Source: Pseudonocardia nigra
Lineage (GTDB): Bacteria > Actinomycetota > Actinomycetes > Mycobacteriales > Pseudonocardiaceae
Direction: 5' to 3'
Assembly: GCF_019396355.1 (NCBI RefSeq)
Contig: NZ_JAHKRK010000006.1
Span: forward strand, 1 to 64,000
Length of the DNA stretch: 64,000 nucleotides
Part shown: positions 40,582-49,724 of the stretch, in pieces
How the letters are laid out: every line of letters begins with the position of its first letter
Position numbering within the stretch: the first letter of the stretch is position 1
Notes under the pieces: model-generated
Told to the model about the DNA's origin: nothing
The model's input: only the letters and a program-made list of their open reading frames with translations
Database searches by the model: none
Translations under genes and position numbers: made by a program

Positions 40582-41271
40582 ATGAGCACCCCCACCACAT
40601 CCCCCTCCCCGCGCCGCCGCAGGCTGCGCGGGCGCCGCCTGGTCATCGGCGCGGCGGTCGTGGCACTGCTCGACGGGTTCGGACCGGGGTTCGACCCCGC
40701 GTCCGTCCGCATGGACGGGCGGGACGGCCCCGGCCGCGGCGACGCCCGGTGGGCCGAGGACGACCGCGACGATGACGGTGACGCCGACCGCGACGCCGAC
40801 CGCGACGCCGACCGCGGCCCCGCCGACGGCCGCGACGGCCTGGACTCCGACGACGCCGTGCTCACCGGCACCGTGGCGGCGGTCGGCGACGGCACCCTCG
40901 CGGTGAACATCGACGGTGCCGCGCAGCGCGTCCTGCGCACCGACGGCGACACCGACGTCCGCGGCGCGGGCAACAGCCGGTTGGGTGACCTGCAGGCCGG
41001 CGAGCGGGTGGTCGTCGAGGTCGAGGGCAGCGGCGACACCGCGGTCGCCGACAGCGTGTGGACGCCCGAGGCGGCTGTCACCGGCACGGTGACGGCGCTC
41101 GACGGCGACCGCGCCACGGTCACGGGCGTGGACGGGCTCGTCGTCGCCGTCGACGTCGCGGCCCTGTCGCAGAAGCCCGTCGTGGGCGATGTCGTGACCC
41201 TGACCGGCATCGCCGCCGACCGCAGCACGCTGCGGGCGGACGGCATCCGCGTCTTCCCGCGGGTCGCCTGA
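40582..41271 (+). CDS. DUF5666-like exported protein with Asp-rich segment
   Basis: This 229-residue protein has an Arg-rich start and a short, marginal hydrophobic stretch (LVIGAAVVALLDGFG), so export or membrane anchoring is likely but not certain. A strongly acidic repeat follows (DRDDDGDADRDADRDADRG, about residues 63-81), and then two DUF5666-like beta units (GTVAAVGDGTLAVNI and GTVTALDGDRATVTGVDG). The strong ribosome site GAGGAG precedes ATG 40582. It is divergent from the two-component operon and is the obvious target gene. The Asp-rich patch echoes the acidic loop of the kinase, so both may handle the same cation. That link is inference. Confidence 0.82.
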   Translation: MSTPTTSPSPRRRRLRGRRLVIGAAVVALLDGFGPGFDPASVRMDGRDGPGRGDARWAEDDRDDDGDADRDADRDADRGPADGRDGLDSDDAVLTGTVAAVGDGTLAVNIDGAAQRVLRTDGDTDVRGAGNSRLGDLQAGERVVVEVEGSGDTAVADSVWTPEAAVTGTVTALDGDRATVTGVDGLVVAVDVAALSQKPVVGDVVTLTGIAADRSTLRADGIRVFPRVA

Positions 41272-41279
41272 CCGGCTCA

Positions 41280-41317
41280 TGAGTGGAGAACGTCGCCATC
41301 ACGACGTTCTCCACTCA
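41280..41317. terminator. Perfect 16-bp hairpin between convergent genes
   Basis: Arms 41280-41295 and 41302-41317 (TGAGTGGAGAACGTCG and complement) pair perfectly around a 6-nt loop. The right arm includes the stop codon of the ROK gene. It is probably a bidirectional terminator. Confidence 0.85.
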
Positions 41318-42475
41318 CGGCCGGGCGAGCAGGTCGTGCACCACCGCCGTCGCCGCGCCGAGCAGCGCGGCGTCCGGCCCGAGCGCGGAGAACCGGACGT
41401 CGACGGCCGGGCGGGAGACCACGCGCGCGGCCAGCTCGGTGCGCACCGCGTCGATCAGCGGCTCGCCGCAGCGGGGGTAGATCCCGCCGAGCACCACCGA
41501 CGGCACGTCGAGCAGGTTGACCGCCCCGGCCAACGCCACCCCGAGCGCCCGTCCCGCCCGCGCGAGCGGGGGGCCCGGCCGGGCGGCGAGCAGGGCGTCC
41601 ACATCGGGCGTCCCGGCCGCGCGCAGCAGCGCCTCCAGCCCGGCGGCCGTCTCGAGGCAGCCGCGCCCGCCGCAGCTGCACGCCGGCCCGTCCGGCTCGA
41701 CGACCACGTGGCCGATCTCCCCGGCCCGGCCACCGGCCCCGCGGAACAGCGCGCCGCCGAGGAGGATCCCGGCGCCGACGCCGATGCCGCCGGAGACGTA
41801 CACCGCGTCGGCCGGGCCGCCGGTGCGCAGCTCCGCCAGCGCGGCGAGATCGGCCTCGTTCCCGGCGCGCACCGGAAGCCCGTCGAGCCGGACGCCGAGC
41901 TCGTCGCCGACCGCCACGTCGACCCATCGGGGCAGGTTCGGGGCCCGCTCCAGTACGCCGTCGGCGCCCACCACGCCGGGCAGGGCGACGGTGGCACCGG
42001 CGACGGGCAGCCCGGCCTCGGCGGTCACCTCGCCCGCGAGCGCCGTGGCCGTGGCGAGGCCGGCAGACGGCACGTCGTCGCGGTGGTCGGACGCGACCGT
42101 GCGGCGAGCCCGCACCGCGCCGGACAGGTCGACCACGCAGGCGCTCACGTGGTCGACGCCGATCTCGATGCCGAGCCCGGCCGGTCCGGAGCGGTTGAGC
42201 TGCAACGGGCTCGCCGGGCGGCCCGGCGTGCCCCGGGCGGCGGCGAGCTCGGTGACGAGCCCGGCCGCCAGCAGCTCCTCCACCAGCGACGACACGGTGC
42301 CGCGGGTGAGTCCGGTCCGTGCCGCCACCCCCGCCCGCGACACCGGCTCGCCGCCGGCGATCTCGCCCAGCACGAGCGCGAGGTTGTGGCGGCGCACGGT
42401 CTGCTGACCGGCTGCGCCGCCGTTTCGTGCCGACTCGCCCGCCACTTCGTGCCGACTCGCGGGGGCTCGGGTCAC
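41315..42475 (-). CDS. ROK family transcriptional repressor (XylR-like)
   Basis: This 386-residue ROK repressor has an N-terminal winged helix ([24 protein letters not shown], split as [11 protein letters not shown] and [13 protein letters not shown]) and a sugar-kinase-like fold ([20 protein letters not shown] near 100; [23 protein letters not shown]). The zinc/CGGRGC signature appears as [10 protein letters not shown] (about 270). ROK repressors with xylA/xylB respond to xylose. GTG 42475 overlaps the xylB stop (GTGA), so it is last in the xylA-xylB operon. Its early codons cross two copies of TTCGTGCCGACTCGC (42424-42460). The palindrome at 45063 is the likely operator. Confidence 0.92.
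   Translation of the reverse strand: MTRAPASRHEVAGESARNGGAAGQQTVRRHNLALVLGEIAGGEPVSRAGVAARTGLTRGTVSSLVEELLAAGLVTELAAARGTPGRPASPLQLNRSGPAGLGIEIGVDHVSACVVDLSGAVRARRTVASDHRDDVPSAGLATATALAGEVTAEAGLPVAGATVALPGVVGADGVLERAPNLPRWVDVAVGDELGVRLDGLPVRAGNEADLAALAELRTGGPADAVYVSGGIGVGAGILLGGALFRGAGGRAGEIGHVVVEPDGPACSCGGRGCLETAAGLEALLRAAGTPDVDALLAARPGPPLARAGRALGVALAGAVNLLDVPSVVLGGIYPRCGEPLIDAVRTELAARVVSRPAVDVRFSALGPDAALLGAATAVVHDLLARP
42424..42460. repeat. GCCGACTCGC direct repeats inside the ROK gene
   Basis: TTCGTGCCGACTCGC occurs at 42424-42438 and 42446-42460 with a 22-bp period, like the intergenic family at 38302. It lies within the N-terminal tail of the ROK protein, before the HTH. Confidence 0.6.
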
Positions 42476-43869
42476 GTCCGGGCGGCCGTCAGGTCGCGGA
42501 CCTCGGCGTAGCGCTCCCGAACGGCCGGGGTCGGCTCCGCCTCGAACGTCGTGGTGTCGGCCGCAGCCCACACCGCCGGTTCGGCCGACCCGGCCAGCAC
42601 CCAGGCTGCCTGCCGCGCCGCCCCGTCGGCCACGTACTCGCCGGGCGTCGGGCGCAGCACGGGCCGCCCGAGCACCGCGGGCGCGATGCGCGCCACGGCC
42701 TCCGAGCGCGCCCCGCCGCCGATCAGGAAGGCCCTGCCCACCGGTACCCCGGCCGCGACGAGCGCGTCCAGGGCGTCGGCCATCCCGCACAGCAGCCCCT
42801 CGACGGCGGCCCGGGCCAGGTGCGCGGGCGTCGACGTCGCCAGCGTGAGCCCGTGCAGGGCGCCCGTGGCGTCCGGCCGGTTGGGCGTGCGCTCACCCTC
42901 CAGGTACGGGACGAGCGCGAGCCCACCCGCGCCGGCCGGCGCGGACAGCGCCAGCCGGGAGAGCTCGTCGTGGTCGACGCCGAGCAGCGCCGCCGCCGCG
43001 TCCAGCACCCGGGCCGCGTTGAGCGTGCACACCAGCGGCAGGTGCTCGCCCGTCGCGGACGCGAACCCGGCGATGATCCCGGTCGGATCCGCCGTGGGCG
43101 TCGGGCTCACCGCCGACACGACGCCCGACGTGCCCAGCGACACCACCACGTCGCCCACGGCCGCGCCCAGTCCCAGCGCCGCGGCCGCGTTGTCGCCCGC
43201 TCCCGGGCCGAGCAGCACGCCGTCGGGCGTCCGGCCTGCGGTCTCGCCCGGAGCCAGCACCCGGGGGAGCACGACGTCGTCGCGGCCGAGCGCCCGGGCC
43301 AGCAGGTCCCGCCGGTACTCGCCGGTGACGCCCGAGTAGTACCCGGTGCCGCTCGCGTCGCTGCGGTCGGTGACGAGGTCGTCGAGGACCCCGGTGCCGC
43401 GCAGCTTCCAGGTGAGCCAGTCGTGAGGGAGGCACACCGCCGCCGTCGCCGCGGCGTGCTCCGGCTCGTGCGTCGCGAGCCAGCGCAGCTTCGTGGCGGT
43501 GAACGACGCGACCGGGACGCTGCCGGTCGCCTCCGCCCACTCCTTCGCGCCGAGCTCGGCGACCAGGTCCGCTGCGGCACCCGCCGAGCGGGTGTCGTTC
43601 CACAGCAGCGCAGGCCGCACCACCTCGCCGTCGGCCGACAGGCACACCATCCCGTGCTGCTGCCCGCCGACGGCGATCGCGGAGACGTCCGACAGCCCGC
43701 CCGCCGCGTCCAGCGCGGCCTGCAGCGCGTCCCACCACGCGGCCGGGTCGACCTCCGTGCCTGGCGGGTGGGGCGCCCGGCCCTCGCGGACCAGGGCGCC
43801 CGTCTGCTCGTCGCGGACCACGACCGTGCAGGACTGGGTGGAGGAGTCCACCCCTGCCACGAGCGTCAT
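42472..43869 (-). CDS. xylB: Xylulokinase
   Basis: This 465-residue FGGY-family kinase phosphorylates D-xylulose to xylulose 5-phosphate. The N-terminal ATPase loop is [15 protein letters not shown], the substrate region GGQQHGMV is at about residue 67-74, and the catalytic Asp is in [11 protein letters not shown] (about 226). The FGGY signature C-terminal half includes [11 protein letters not shown] and [13 protein letters not shown] 43869 overlaps the xylA stop (ATGA), and its own stop overlaps the ROK start. Its length agrees with actinobacterial XylB (about 460-480). Confidence 0.96.
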   Translation of the reverse strand: MTLVAGVDSSTQSCTVVVRDEQTGALVREGRAPHPPGTEVDPAAWWDALQAALDAAGGLSDVSAIAVGGQQHGMVCLSADGEVVRPALLWNDTRSAGAAADLVAELGAKEWAEATGSVPVASFTATKLRWLATHEPEHAAATAAVCLPHDWLTWKLRGTGVLDDLVTDRSDASGTGYYSGVTGEYRRDLLARALGRDDVVLPRVLAPGETAGRTPDGVLLGPGAGDNAAAALGLGAAVGDVVVSLGTSGVVSAVSPTPTADPTGIIAGFASATGEHLPLVCTLNAARVLDAAAALLGVDHDELSRLALSAPAGAGGLALVPYLEGERTPNRPDATGALHGLTLATSTPAHLARAAVEGLLCGMADALDALVAAGVPVGRAFLIGGGARSEAVARIAPAVLGRPVLRPTPGEYVADGAARQAAWVLAGSAEPAVWAAADTTTFEAEPTPAVRERYAEVRDLTAART

Positions 43870-45050
43870 CGCGCGCCGGTGAGGTGGTCGACGGCGAGCT
43901 GGGCGAGCCGCACGAAGCCGTAGCCGCGCTCGCCGGCCTTGTCGGCGTCGAAGTCCTCGAACGCGCTGCGGTCGGCGAGCAGGTCGGCCACGGTCTCGCC
44001 GGGGTTCAGCGTGGGCTTGGCGAGGTCGGCCACGCCCGCTACCGCCAGCGCCTCGGCGACCTCGGGGTCGGCCCGGAACGCCGCGGCGCGCTCCTTGAGC
44101 AGCAGGTACGTGCGCATGTTGGCGGCCGCCGACACCCACACGCCGTCGACGTCCTCGGTGCGCAGCGGCTTGTAGTCGAAGTGCCGCGGCCCGTCGTAGG
44201 CCGGGCCGCCGCCGGGGGCGCCGTGCTCGAGGAGGTCGACCGTGGCGAACGCGTTGAGCAGGTCGCCGTGGCCGAACACGAGGTCCTGGTCGTACTTGAT
44301 GCCGCGCTGGCCGTTCAGGTCGATGTGGAAGAGCTTGCCGGCCCACAGCGCTTGGGCGATCCCGGCCGAGTAGTTCAGCCCGGCCATCTGCTCGTGGCCG
44401 ACCTCGGGGTTCACGCCCACGATGTCGCCGTGCTCCAGCTCGGCGATGAACGCCAGGGCGTGCCCGACGGTGGGCAGCAGGATGTCGCCCCGGGGCTCGT
44501 TCGGCTTCGGCTCGATCGCGAACCGGATCCCGTAGCCCTGCTCCTTGACGTAGCCGGCGAGCATGTCGATGCCCTCGCGGTAGCGGTCGAGCGCCGCGCC
44601 GATGTCCTTGCCGGCGTCGACCTCGGCGCCCTCGCGGCCGCCCCAGAACACGTACGTCGACGCGCCCAGCTCGGCGGCCAGGTCGAGGTTGCGCAGCACC
44701 TTGCGCAGCGCGAAGCGGCGCACCCCGCGGTCGTTGCTGGTGAACGCGCCGTCCTTGAACACCGGGTGGGTGAACAGGTTCGTGGTGACCATCGGGACGA
44801 CGAGCCCGGTCTCCTCGAGCGCCTGCTTGAAGCGGGCGATCAGCCGGTCGCGCTCGGCCGCAGGCGTGCCGAACGGGATCAGGTCGTCGTCGTGGAACGT
44901 GACGCCGTACGCGCCCAGCTCGGCCAGCCGGTGGACGCTCTCGACCGGGTCGAGGGCCGGCCGGGTGGCGTCACCGAACGGGTCGCGGGCGGGCCAGCCG
45001 ACCGTCCACAGGCCGAAGCTGAAGCGGTCGTCGCGGGTGGGCTGCGGCAT
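43866..45050 (-). CDS. xylA: Xylose isomerase
   Basis: This 394-residue class I xylose isomerase resembles those of Streptomyces and Actinoplanes. It shows FGLWTVGW near the N-terminus, the active-site His in VTFHDDDL (about residue 53), metal ligands in [12 protein letters not shown] (about 180), [11 protein letters not shown] (about 215) and HIDLNGQ (about 242), and [10 protein letters not shown] near the end. It converts D-xylose to D-xylulose. First gene of the xylA-xylB-ROK operon; ATG 45050 has AAGGGG upstream. The palindrome at 45063-45083 lies over its promoter region. No xylose transporter is in the window. Confidence 0.98.
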   Translation of the reverse strand: MPQPTRDDRFSFGLWTVGWPARDPFGDATRPALDPVESVHRLAELGAYGVTFHDDDLIPFGTPAAERDRLIARFKQALEETGLVVPMVTTNLFTHPVFKDGAFTSNDRGVRRFALRKVLRNLDLAAELGASTYVFWGGREGAEVDAGKDIGAALDRYREGIDMLAGYVKEQGYGIRFAIEPKPNEPRGDILLPTVGHALAFIAELEHGDIVGVNPEVGHEQMAGLNYSAGIAQALWAGKLFHIDLNGQRGIKYDQDLVFGHGDLLNAFATVDLLEHGAPGGGPAYDGPRHFDYKPLRTEDVDGVWVSAAANMRTYLLLKERAAAFRADPEVAEALAVAGVADLAKPTLNPGETVADLLADRSAFEDFDADKAGERGYGFVRLAQLAVDHLTGAR

Positions 45051-45062
45051 TGGGGAACCCCT

Positions 45063-45083
45063 TTTGTTCGACCATCGTACAAA
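45063..45083. promoter_or_regulatory. Palindromic operator candidate for the xylose ROK repressor
   Basis: TTTGTTCGA-CCA-TCGTACAAA: 9-bp arms with one mismatch, 12 nt upstream of xylA and 24 nt upstream of xthA. AT-rich palindromes of the TTTGTNC type are typical for ROK repressors. GGGGAACCCC at 45052-45061 lies next to it. Confidence 0.65.
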
Positions 45084-45094
45084 CAGGGGAACGG

Positions 45095-45100
45095 TAGCGT
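45095..45100 (+). promoter_or_regulatory. -10 box, leaderless start of xthA
   Basis: TAGCGT lies 7 nt before GTG 45108; the words match those before the TIGR02569 gene. Confidence 0.55.
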
Positions 45101-45107
45101 GCCGCAC

Positions 45108-45962
45108 GTGCGTCTGGCTACGTGGAACGTGAACTCGGCTCTCTCCCGGCTGCCCCGGTTGCTGCCGTGGCTCGACGAACGCGCCCCGGACGTCGTCTGC
45201 CTCCAGGAGACGAAGCTGTCGGACGAGGCCTTCGCCGAGTCGTTCGCCGCACCGCTGGGCGAGCGCGGGTACGAGGTCGCCCATTTCGGGGAGGGCCGCT
45301 GGAACGGCGTCGCGCTGCTCTCGCGCGTCGGGCTCGTCGACGTCGTCCGCGGCCTGGTCGACGAGCCGCGGTTTCCGGCCCCGACGTCGCCCGCCGAGGC
45401 GCGCGCCGTGACCGCGACCTGTGGCGGGCTGCGCGTCACCTCGGTGTACGTGCCCAACGGGCGTGCCCCGGGCGACCCGCACTACGGCTACAAGCTCGAG
45501 TGGCTCGCGGCGCTGCAGGCGTCCGTGACGGATCCGGCCACCTCGGTCGTCGCGGGTGACATGAACATCGCGTGGACCGACGACGACCTCTGGGACCCGT
45601 CGCTGTTCGTCGAGTCGACCCACGTGACGCCGCCGGAGCGCAAGGCGCTCGCGGAGCTGCAGCAGCTCGGGCTGCACGACGTGGTGCGCGACCGGTGGCC
45701 CGGCGAGCGCGTGTTCACGTACTGGGACTACCGCGCCGGGCTGTTCCACCAGGACAAGGGGATGCGGATCGACCTGGTGCTGGCCGGGGCCGATCCCGCG
45801 GGCCGGGTGGCCGCGGCATGGGTGGACCGCAAGGCGCGCAAGGGGAAGGGCCCCAGCGACCACGCGCCCGTGATCGTCGACCTCGACACCGCCCCGGACG
45901 GTGACATCGGGCCCGTCGTGCCCCCGCCCTCGACGCCCGCGAAGCTGCCGCACCGGGCCTGA
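45108..45962 (+). CDS. xthA: Exodeoxyribonuclease III
   Basis: This 284-residue AP endonuclease/exonuclease III of the EEP fold begins [11 protein letters not shown]. Catalytic residues are seen in [10 protein letters not shown] (Glu about 38), [24 protein letters not shown] (Asp/Asn about 152), [14 protein letters not shown] and GPSDHAPVI (Asp-His about 259). It cuts abasic sites and removes 3' blocks in base-excision repair. GTG 45108 is preferred to GTG 45099 because of the -10 spacing and because it starts exactly at the family N-terminus. A short Pro-rich tail is unremarkable. It is divergent from xylA across the shared palindrome. Confidence 0.95.
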   Translation: MRLATWNVNSALSRLPRLLPWLDERAPDVVCLQETKLSDEAFAESFAAPLGERGYEVAHFGEGRWNGVALLSRVGLVDVVRGLVDEPRFPAPTSPAEARAVTATCGGLRVTSVYVPNGRAPGDPHYGYKLEWLAALQASVTDPATSVVAGDMNIAWTDDDLWDPSLFVESTHVTPPERKALAELQQLGLHDVVRDRWPGERVFTYWDYRAGLFHQDKGMRIDLVLAGADPAGRVAAAWVDRKARKGKGPSDHAPVIVDLDTAPDGDIGPVVPPPSTPAKLPHRA

Positions 45963-46011
45963 ATCCCCGGAAACCGGCTCACGGGAGCCCACCGCCTGGG
46001 ACAGTGCTCGC

Positions 46012-46713
46012 ATGTCGGGCGCGTACGGGTATCCGCAGTTCGGTCCGCAGCGCCCGCGCGCGGCGGTGGTGCGGCTGGTCGCCGCCGCGCTGCTGGTGGT
46101 CGCGGCCGGGTTGGCGGTGGGTGGGAGCTTCGGCGCCTTCTCCGTCTACCGGTACGAGTCGGCGTTCACCCCACCCACCACGAGCACGGCGAGCGGCTGG
46201 GGAGTCACGGTGGAGCCCGCGCCCGAGACGCCGAGCACCGCGCTTCCCACCCTGTTCGGCGTCCCGCTCGCCGCGGCCGCCGCGCTCGCGCTCGGAGCGG
46301 CGGTCCTGCTCGTGGTCGCGGCCCGGCGGCCGGACGATCCCGCCCCGGCGCGGTTGCTCGGCGTCGGCGCTGCCGGACTGTTGATCGGCATCGTCTCGGT
46401 CGTCTGGCTCGGCCTGCTCACCTCGATGCACAACGTGGCCCGGGACGGCATCGAGCCGGGAAGCGGCTTCCTGGACGGGATCGAGATCGGTGCCGGGGGA
46501 TACCTGATCCTCGCCGCGTCGTCGGCCGCGCTCGTCGCGGCCGTGTTGTTGCTGGTCCCACGGCGCACCGAGGTCCTGCCGCCCGGGGCGCCGCCCGTTC
46601 GCACCGCCGTGGCCCGGAGCGCCACCGCCCTGGCCCCGCCGGGGGCCGCCGCGCCACGAAGCGGCTGGGGCCCGCCACCCGCATGGGAGGACCCACCGCG
46701 ACACCCGGGCTGA
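46012..46713 (+). CDS. Four-helix membrane protein, unknown
   Basis: This 233-residue protein has four hydrophobic segments (about residues 16-38, 77-100, 115-137 and 160-182) and a Pro/Ala-rich cytoplasmic-like tail. I do not recognise the family. It is not obviously a transporter or enzyme. GACAGT 6 nt before ATG 46012 may be a -10 box for a leaderless message. It lies alone between xthA and the aldehyde dehydrogenase, same strand. Confidence 0.75.
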   Translation: MSGAYGYPQFGPQRPRAAVVRLVAAALLVVAAGLAVGGSFGAFSVYRYESAFTPPTTSTASGWGVTVEPAPETPSTALPTLFGVPLAAAAALALGAAVLLVVAARRPDDPAPARLLGVGAAGLLIGIVSVVWLGLLTSMHNVARDGIEPGSGFLDGIEIGAGGYLILAASSAALVAAVLLLVPRRTEVLPPGAPPVRTAVARSATALAPPGAAAPRSGWGPPPAWEDPPRHPG

Positions 46714-46767
46714 GCGGGCCGACGACTCGGGCGGGTGACGGATGATCCATCCGGGTACTGCTCCCGC

Positions 46768-48135
46768 GTGACGCTGCTGGAGAACCGTGAGCTGACCGTC
46801 CTCGACCCGCGCACCGACGAGGTGGTGGCGCGCGTCCCGATCGCCTCCGAGGAGCGGTGCGAGGCCGCCGTGCGGTCCGCCCGCGCCGCCGCCTCCACCT
46901 GGGCCCGGACGCCCGCCGCCGAACGCGGGGCCGCCCTGCACGCCGCGGCCGCCGCCGTCCGAGCGGCCGCCAACGAGCTGGCGGAGCTCAACACCCGCGA
47001 GACCGGCAAGCCCCTCGACGACGCCCGCGGCGGGGTCGAGGCCGGGATCGGCACGCTCGTGCAGTACGCCGAGCTCGGCCCGGTGCACCGGGGCCGCAGC
47101 CTGCACGGCGGCTGGGACGCCACCGACCTGATGGTGCCCGGGCCGCGCGGCGTGGTGGCCGTGCTGACGCCGTGGAACGACCCGGTCGCCGTCGCGGCGG
47201 GCCTGATCGGCGCGGCGCTCGCCACCGGCAACACCGTGGTCCACAAACCGAGCGAGCGGTGCCCGCAGACCGGGCGGCGGTTCGCCGAGATCGTCGCCGA
47301 GCACCTGCCCGCGGGCGTCCTGGAGATCCTCGACGGGGACGGCGCGGTGGGCGCGTTCCTCGCGGCGGCACCGGTGGACGTCGTCGCGCACGTCGGCAGC
47401 ACCGCCACCGGCCGGTCCATCGGCGAGGCCTGCGTGCGGACGGGGGCCAAGCCGCTGCTGGAGAACGGTGGCAACGACCCGCTGATCGTCGACGGCGGCG
47501 TGGACCCGGCCTGGGCCGCCGCGCAGGCCGCGCTCGGCTCGTACGCCAACGCCGGACAGATCTGTGTGGCCGTCGAGCGGATCTACGTGCACGCCGCGGT
47601 CGCCGACCCGTTCCTCGCGGCGCTCACGCAGGAGGCCCGGGAGTGGGCGGATCGGATCGGCCCGCTGGTGGACCGGGAGCACCGGGTCCACGTGCACGGC
47701 CACGTGGCGGGCGCCCTGTCCGGCGGCGCGCACGCGCTCGCCGGCGGCGAGATCCCCGACGGGCCCGGCGCCTTCTACCCGCCGACCGTGCTGATCGGCG
47801 TCGAGCCGGACATGGCGGTGCTGCGGGACGAGACGTTCGGCCCGGTCGCACCTGTGCGCGTGGTAACGGACTTCGACACGGCGCTCGCCGAGGCGTGCGA
47901 CGACGGCTACGGGCTCGCGGCCACCGTCCTGACCTCGGACATGGGTAACGCCCAGACGGCGTGGCGGGAGCTGCCGGTCGGCACCGTGAAGATAAACAAC
48001 GTGTTCGGAGGGGCGCCTGGTGGGGCGGCCCAGCCGCGCGGGGCGAGCGGCACCGGCTACGGCTACGGCCCCGAGCTGCTGGACGAGATGACGACGACGA
48101 AGGCGGTGCACCTGTCGCCGGCACCGCGCGGCTGA
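46768..48135 (+). CDS. Aldehyde dehydrogenase family protein
   Basis: This 455-residue NAD(P)-dependent aldehyde dehydrogenase carries VVAVLTPWNDPVAV (about residue 130), VVHKPSERCPQ (cofactor Lys), VGSTATGRSIGEA, the general base Glu in LLENGGNDP (about 233) and the nucleophile Cys in NAGQICVAVERIYV (about 267). The usual start-side linker VLDPRTDEVVARVP suggests GTG 46768; GTG 46735 would add 11 residues with no match. Substrate cannot be told; succinate-semialdehyde- and betaine-aldehyde-type relatives are both similar. It ends 23 nt before a family A hairpin. Confidence 0.92.
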   Translation: MTLLENRELTVLDPRTDEVVARVPIASEERCEAAVRSARAAASTWARTPAAERGAALHAAAAAVRAAANELAELNTRETGKPLDDARGGVEAGIGTLVQYAELGPVHRGRSLHGGWDATDLMVPGPRGVVAVLTPWNDPVAVAAGLIGAALATGNTVVHKPSERCPQTGRRFAEIVAEHLPAGVLEILDGDGAVGAFLAAAPVDVVAHVGSTATGRSIGEACVRTGAKPLLENGGNDPLIVDGGVDPAWAAAQAALGSYANAGQICVAVERIYVHAAVADPFLAALTQEAREWADRIGPLVDREHRVHVHGHVAGALSGGAHALAGGEIPDGPGAFYPPTVLIGVEPDMAVLRDETFGPVAPVRVVTDFDTALAEACDDGYGLAATVLTSDMGNAQTAWRELPVGTVKINNVFGGAPGGAAQPRGASGTGYGYGPELLDEMTTTKAVHLSPAPRG

Positions 48136-48158
48136 CGCGGTTGCCCGTCCCGCCGATC

Positions 48159-48209
48159 GCAGCAAGGTGGCTTTACTGCGGTCCGGTGGCAGCAAAGCCA
48201 CCTTGCTGC
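48159..48209. terminator. 21-bp-arm hairpin after aldehyde dehydrogenase (family A)
   Basis: Arms 48159-48179 and 48189-48209 pair with one mismatch around GGTCCGGTG. It shares GCAGCAAAGCCAC with the hairpin at 54054. The gap 48136-48336 holds nothing else I can name. Confidence 0.8.
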
Positions 48210-48336
48210 AACTCGGGCCGCGCGCCCACCGGATGGGGCGACACCCGTCCGGGCGGTCTCCTGGGTCCTGAGCTGCACGTCGGGCCGGTGCGCGCGACCG
48301 TTGCGAACGAGTCACCGGCCCGACCGAGGAGGCCCC

Positions 48337-49062
48337 GTGAGTGCTCGTTCCATCTGGAGGCACGCCGTGGGGGCGCTCGCCTGCCTCGCGATCGTCGCCG
48401 TGGCGTCCTGTTCGGCCACGGATCCGGCGGCGGAGTCGCAGGGGGCGCCGCCCGCGGCCGCGCCCACCGAGCCCGACGGCGACGGCGCGTCCGGCGACGT
48501 GCAGCGGAGCGCGCTCGGCCGGGCCAACCAGGGTGCGCTGACGTTGGTGGCACTCGGCGGGCTCGGACGCGAGCAGGCCGCGGGCGACGAGGTCCGTGAC
48601 CTCGGTACCCGGCTCGCCACCGAGGGTCAGGCGTTCCTGGACCGGCTCCAGCAGGCGGCGACGGCCCAGGGTGTGGCGCTCGGGGACTTCCCCAGCGCGG
48701 AGCAGCAGGCGCTGCTCGCCGACCTCCGCGCGCGGTCCGGGCAGCCGTTCGACCAGGCCTGGCTGCGCACCGCGATGCAGGTGCAGCAGCAGGCCCGGGA
48801 CGCGGCCACCGCGATCCTCTCCTCGGCGGACGCCTCCGCCGAGGCCCGCGACGCCGCCGAGTCGCTGCTGGCGCTGCTGGACGGGATGAACGCCGAGATC
48901 CGGCGGGCCGCGACCTCAGCGGGGGCCGACACCCCCGCCGCGGTGGACGCCGGGACCGGCGGCCAGGCCGCCACCGACGCGCCGCCCGGCGTGGCGCTCG
49001 GGCTCCTCGCCGCGGGCGTGGTCCTGGTGTGCAGCGCGCTGTGGCGGCGGCGCGCGACCTGA
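48337..49062 (+). CDS. DUF4142-like lipoprotein with C-terminal TM tail
   Basis: This 241-residue secreted protein has lipobox VAVASC (Cys 25), a helical DUF4142-like (ferritin-like) body (about residues 60-190) and, unusually, a C-terminal hydrophobic helix with a basic end (GVALGLLAAGVVLVCSALWRRR). Tail helix plus Arg triplet mimics a sortase substrate tail, but no LPxTG is seen; the preceding text is TDAPPG. The next gene, overlapping its end, encodes a class F sortase. GTG 48337 follows GAGGAG by a short spacer. Being both lipid-anchored and TM-tailed would be odd, so one anchor may be vestigial. Confidence 0.82.
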   Translation: MSARSIWRHAVGALACLAIVAVASCSATDPAAESQGAPPAAAPTEPDGDGASGDVQRSALGRANQGALTLVALGGLGREQAAGDEVRDLGTRLATEGQAFLDRLQQAATAQGVALGDFPSAEQQALLADLRARSGQPFDQAWLRTAMQVQQQARDAATAILSSADASAEARDAAESLLALLDGMNAEIRRAATSAGADTPAAVDAGTGGQAATDAPPGVALGLLAAGVVLVCSALWRRRAT

Positions 49063-49724
49063 CCGCTTCGGCCACCCGCCGGCCCCGGATCCTGCTCGCG
49101 TGTTGGGGCGTGCTCTGCCTGGAGGCCGGCGCCACGCTGCTCGCGACGGCGCCGCCCGAGCCGGGCGCGCTCGGCACCCTGCCGGCGCCCGTCGTCGCGG
49201 TTCCGTCGCGCGGGGTGCTCCTCGGGCCGCCCGCCGTCCCGTTCCGTCCCCCGTGGTCCGCCCCCGGCGCCGTCGACGCGGGCGTGGTGCCCGTCGGCAT
49301 CGCGTTCCCGGGACGCGACGTGCGGGCCCCGGTCGTCCCGGTTCGCACCGACGGCGCGGGCGCGCTCGTGGTGCCCGACGCCCCGTCGACCGTCGGGTGG
49401 TGGTCGCCGAGCGCGCTCGCCGGTGGCGCGACCGGCCCGACGGTGCTGGCCGGGCACGTGGACACGGCAGCCGCCGGGATCGGTGCGCTCGCCGTGCTCC
49501 GCGTCGTGGAGGTCGGGGAGCGGATCGAGGTGACCGGCGTCGACGGCCGCACGTTCGCGTACGAGGTCGTCGCGCGGCGGCAGTACGTCAAGGCCGAGCT
49601 GCCGCCGGAGGTGTTCGCGGCGGGCGCGCCGCCCGGGCTGGTCCTGATCACGTGCGGGGGCCGGTTCGACCCCCGCACGCGGCACTACGAGGACAACGTG
49701 GTGGTGTTCGCCGCGAAGGCCTGA
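49041..49724 (+). CDS. Class F sortase
   Basis: This 227-residue sortase has an N-terminal TM (about residues 15-35), a Pro-rich stalk and a sortase barrel. Catalytic residues: His in LAGHVDTAAAG (about 139), Cys in LITCGGRFD (about 204) and Arg in RTRHYEDN (about 213). This arrangement is the class F type found in actinobacteria. The start overlaps the DUF4142 gene by 22 nt (GTG 49041; GTG 49029 is possible). Its stop overlaps the convergent MFS gene by 40 nt. Its natural substrate is unknown. Confidence 0.9.
   Translation: MAAARDLTASATRRPRILLACWGVLCLEAGATLLATAPPEPGALGTLPAPVVAVPSRGVLLGPPAVPFRPPWSAPGAVDAGVVPVGIAFPGRDVRAPVVPVRTDGAGALVVPDAPSTVGWWSPSALAGGATGPTVLAGHVDTAAAGIGALAVLRVVEVGERIEVTGVDGRTFAYEVVARRQYVKAELPPEVFAAGAPPGLVLITCGGRFDPRTRHYEDNVVVFAAKA

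Noticed and set aside
45052-45061. GGGGAACCCC as a separate operator
   Set aside because: It overlaps the ribosome-site region of xylA and is short; the adjacent 21-bp palindrome is a better candidate.
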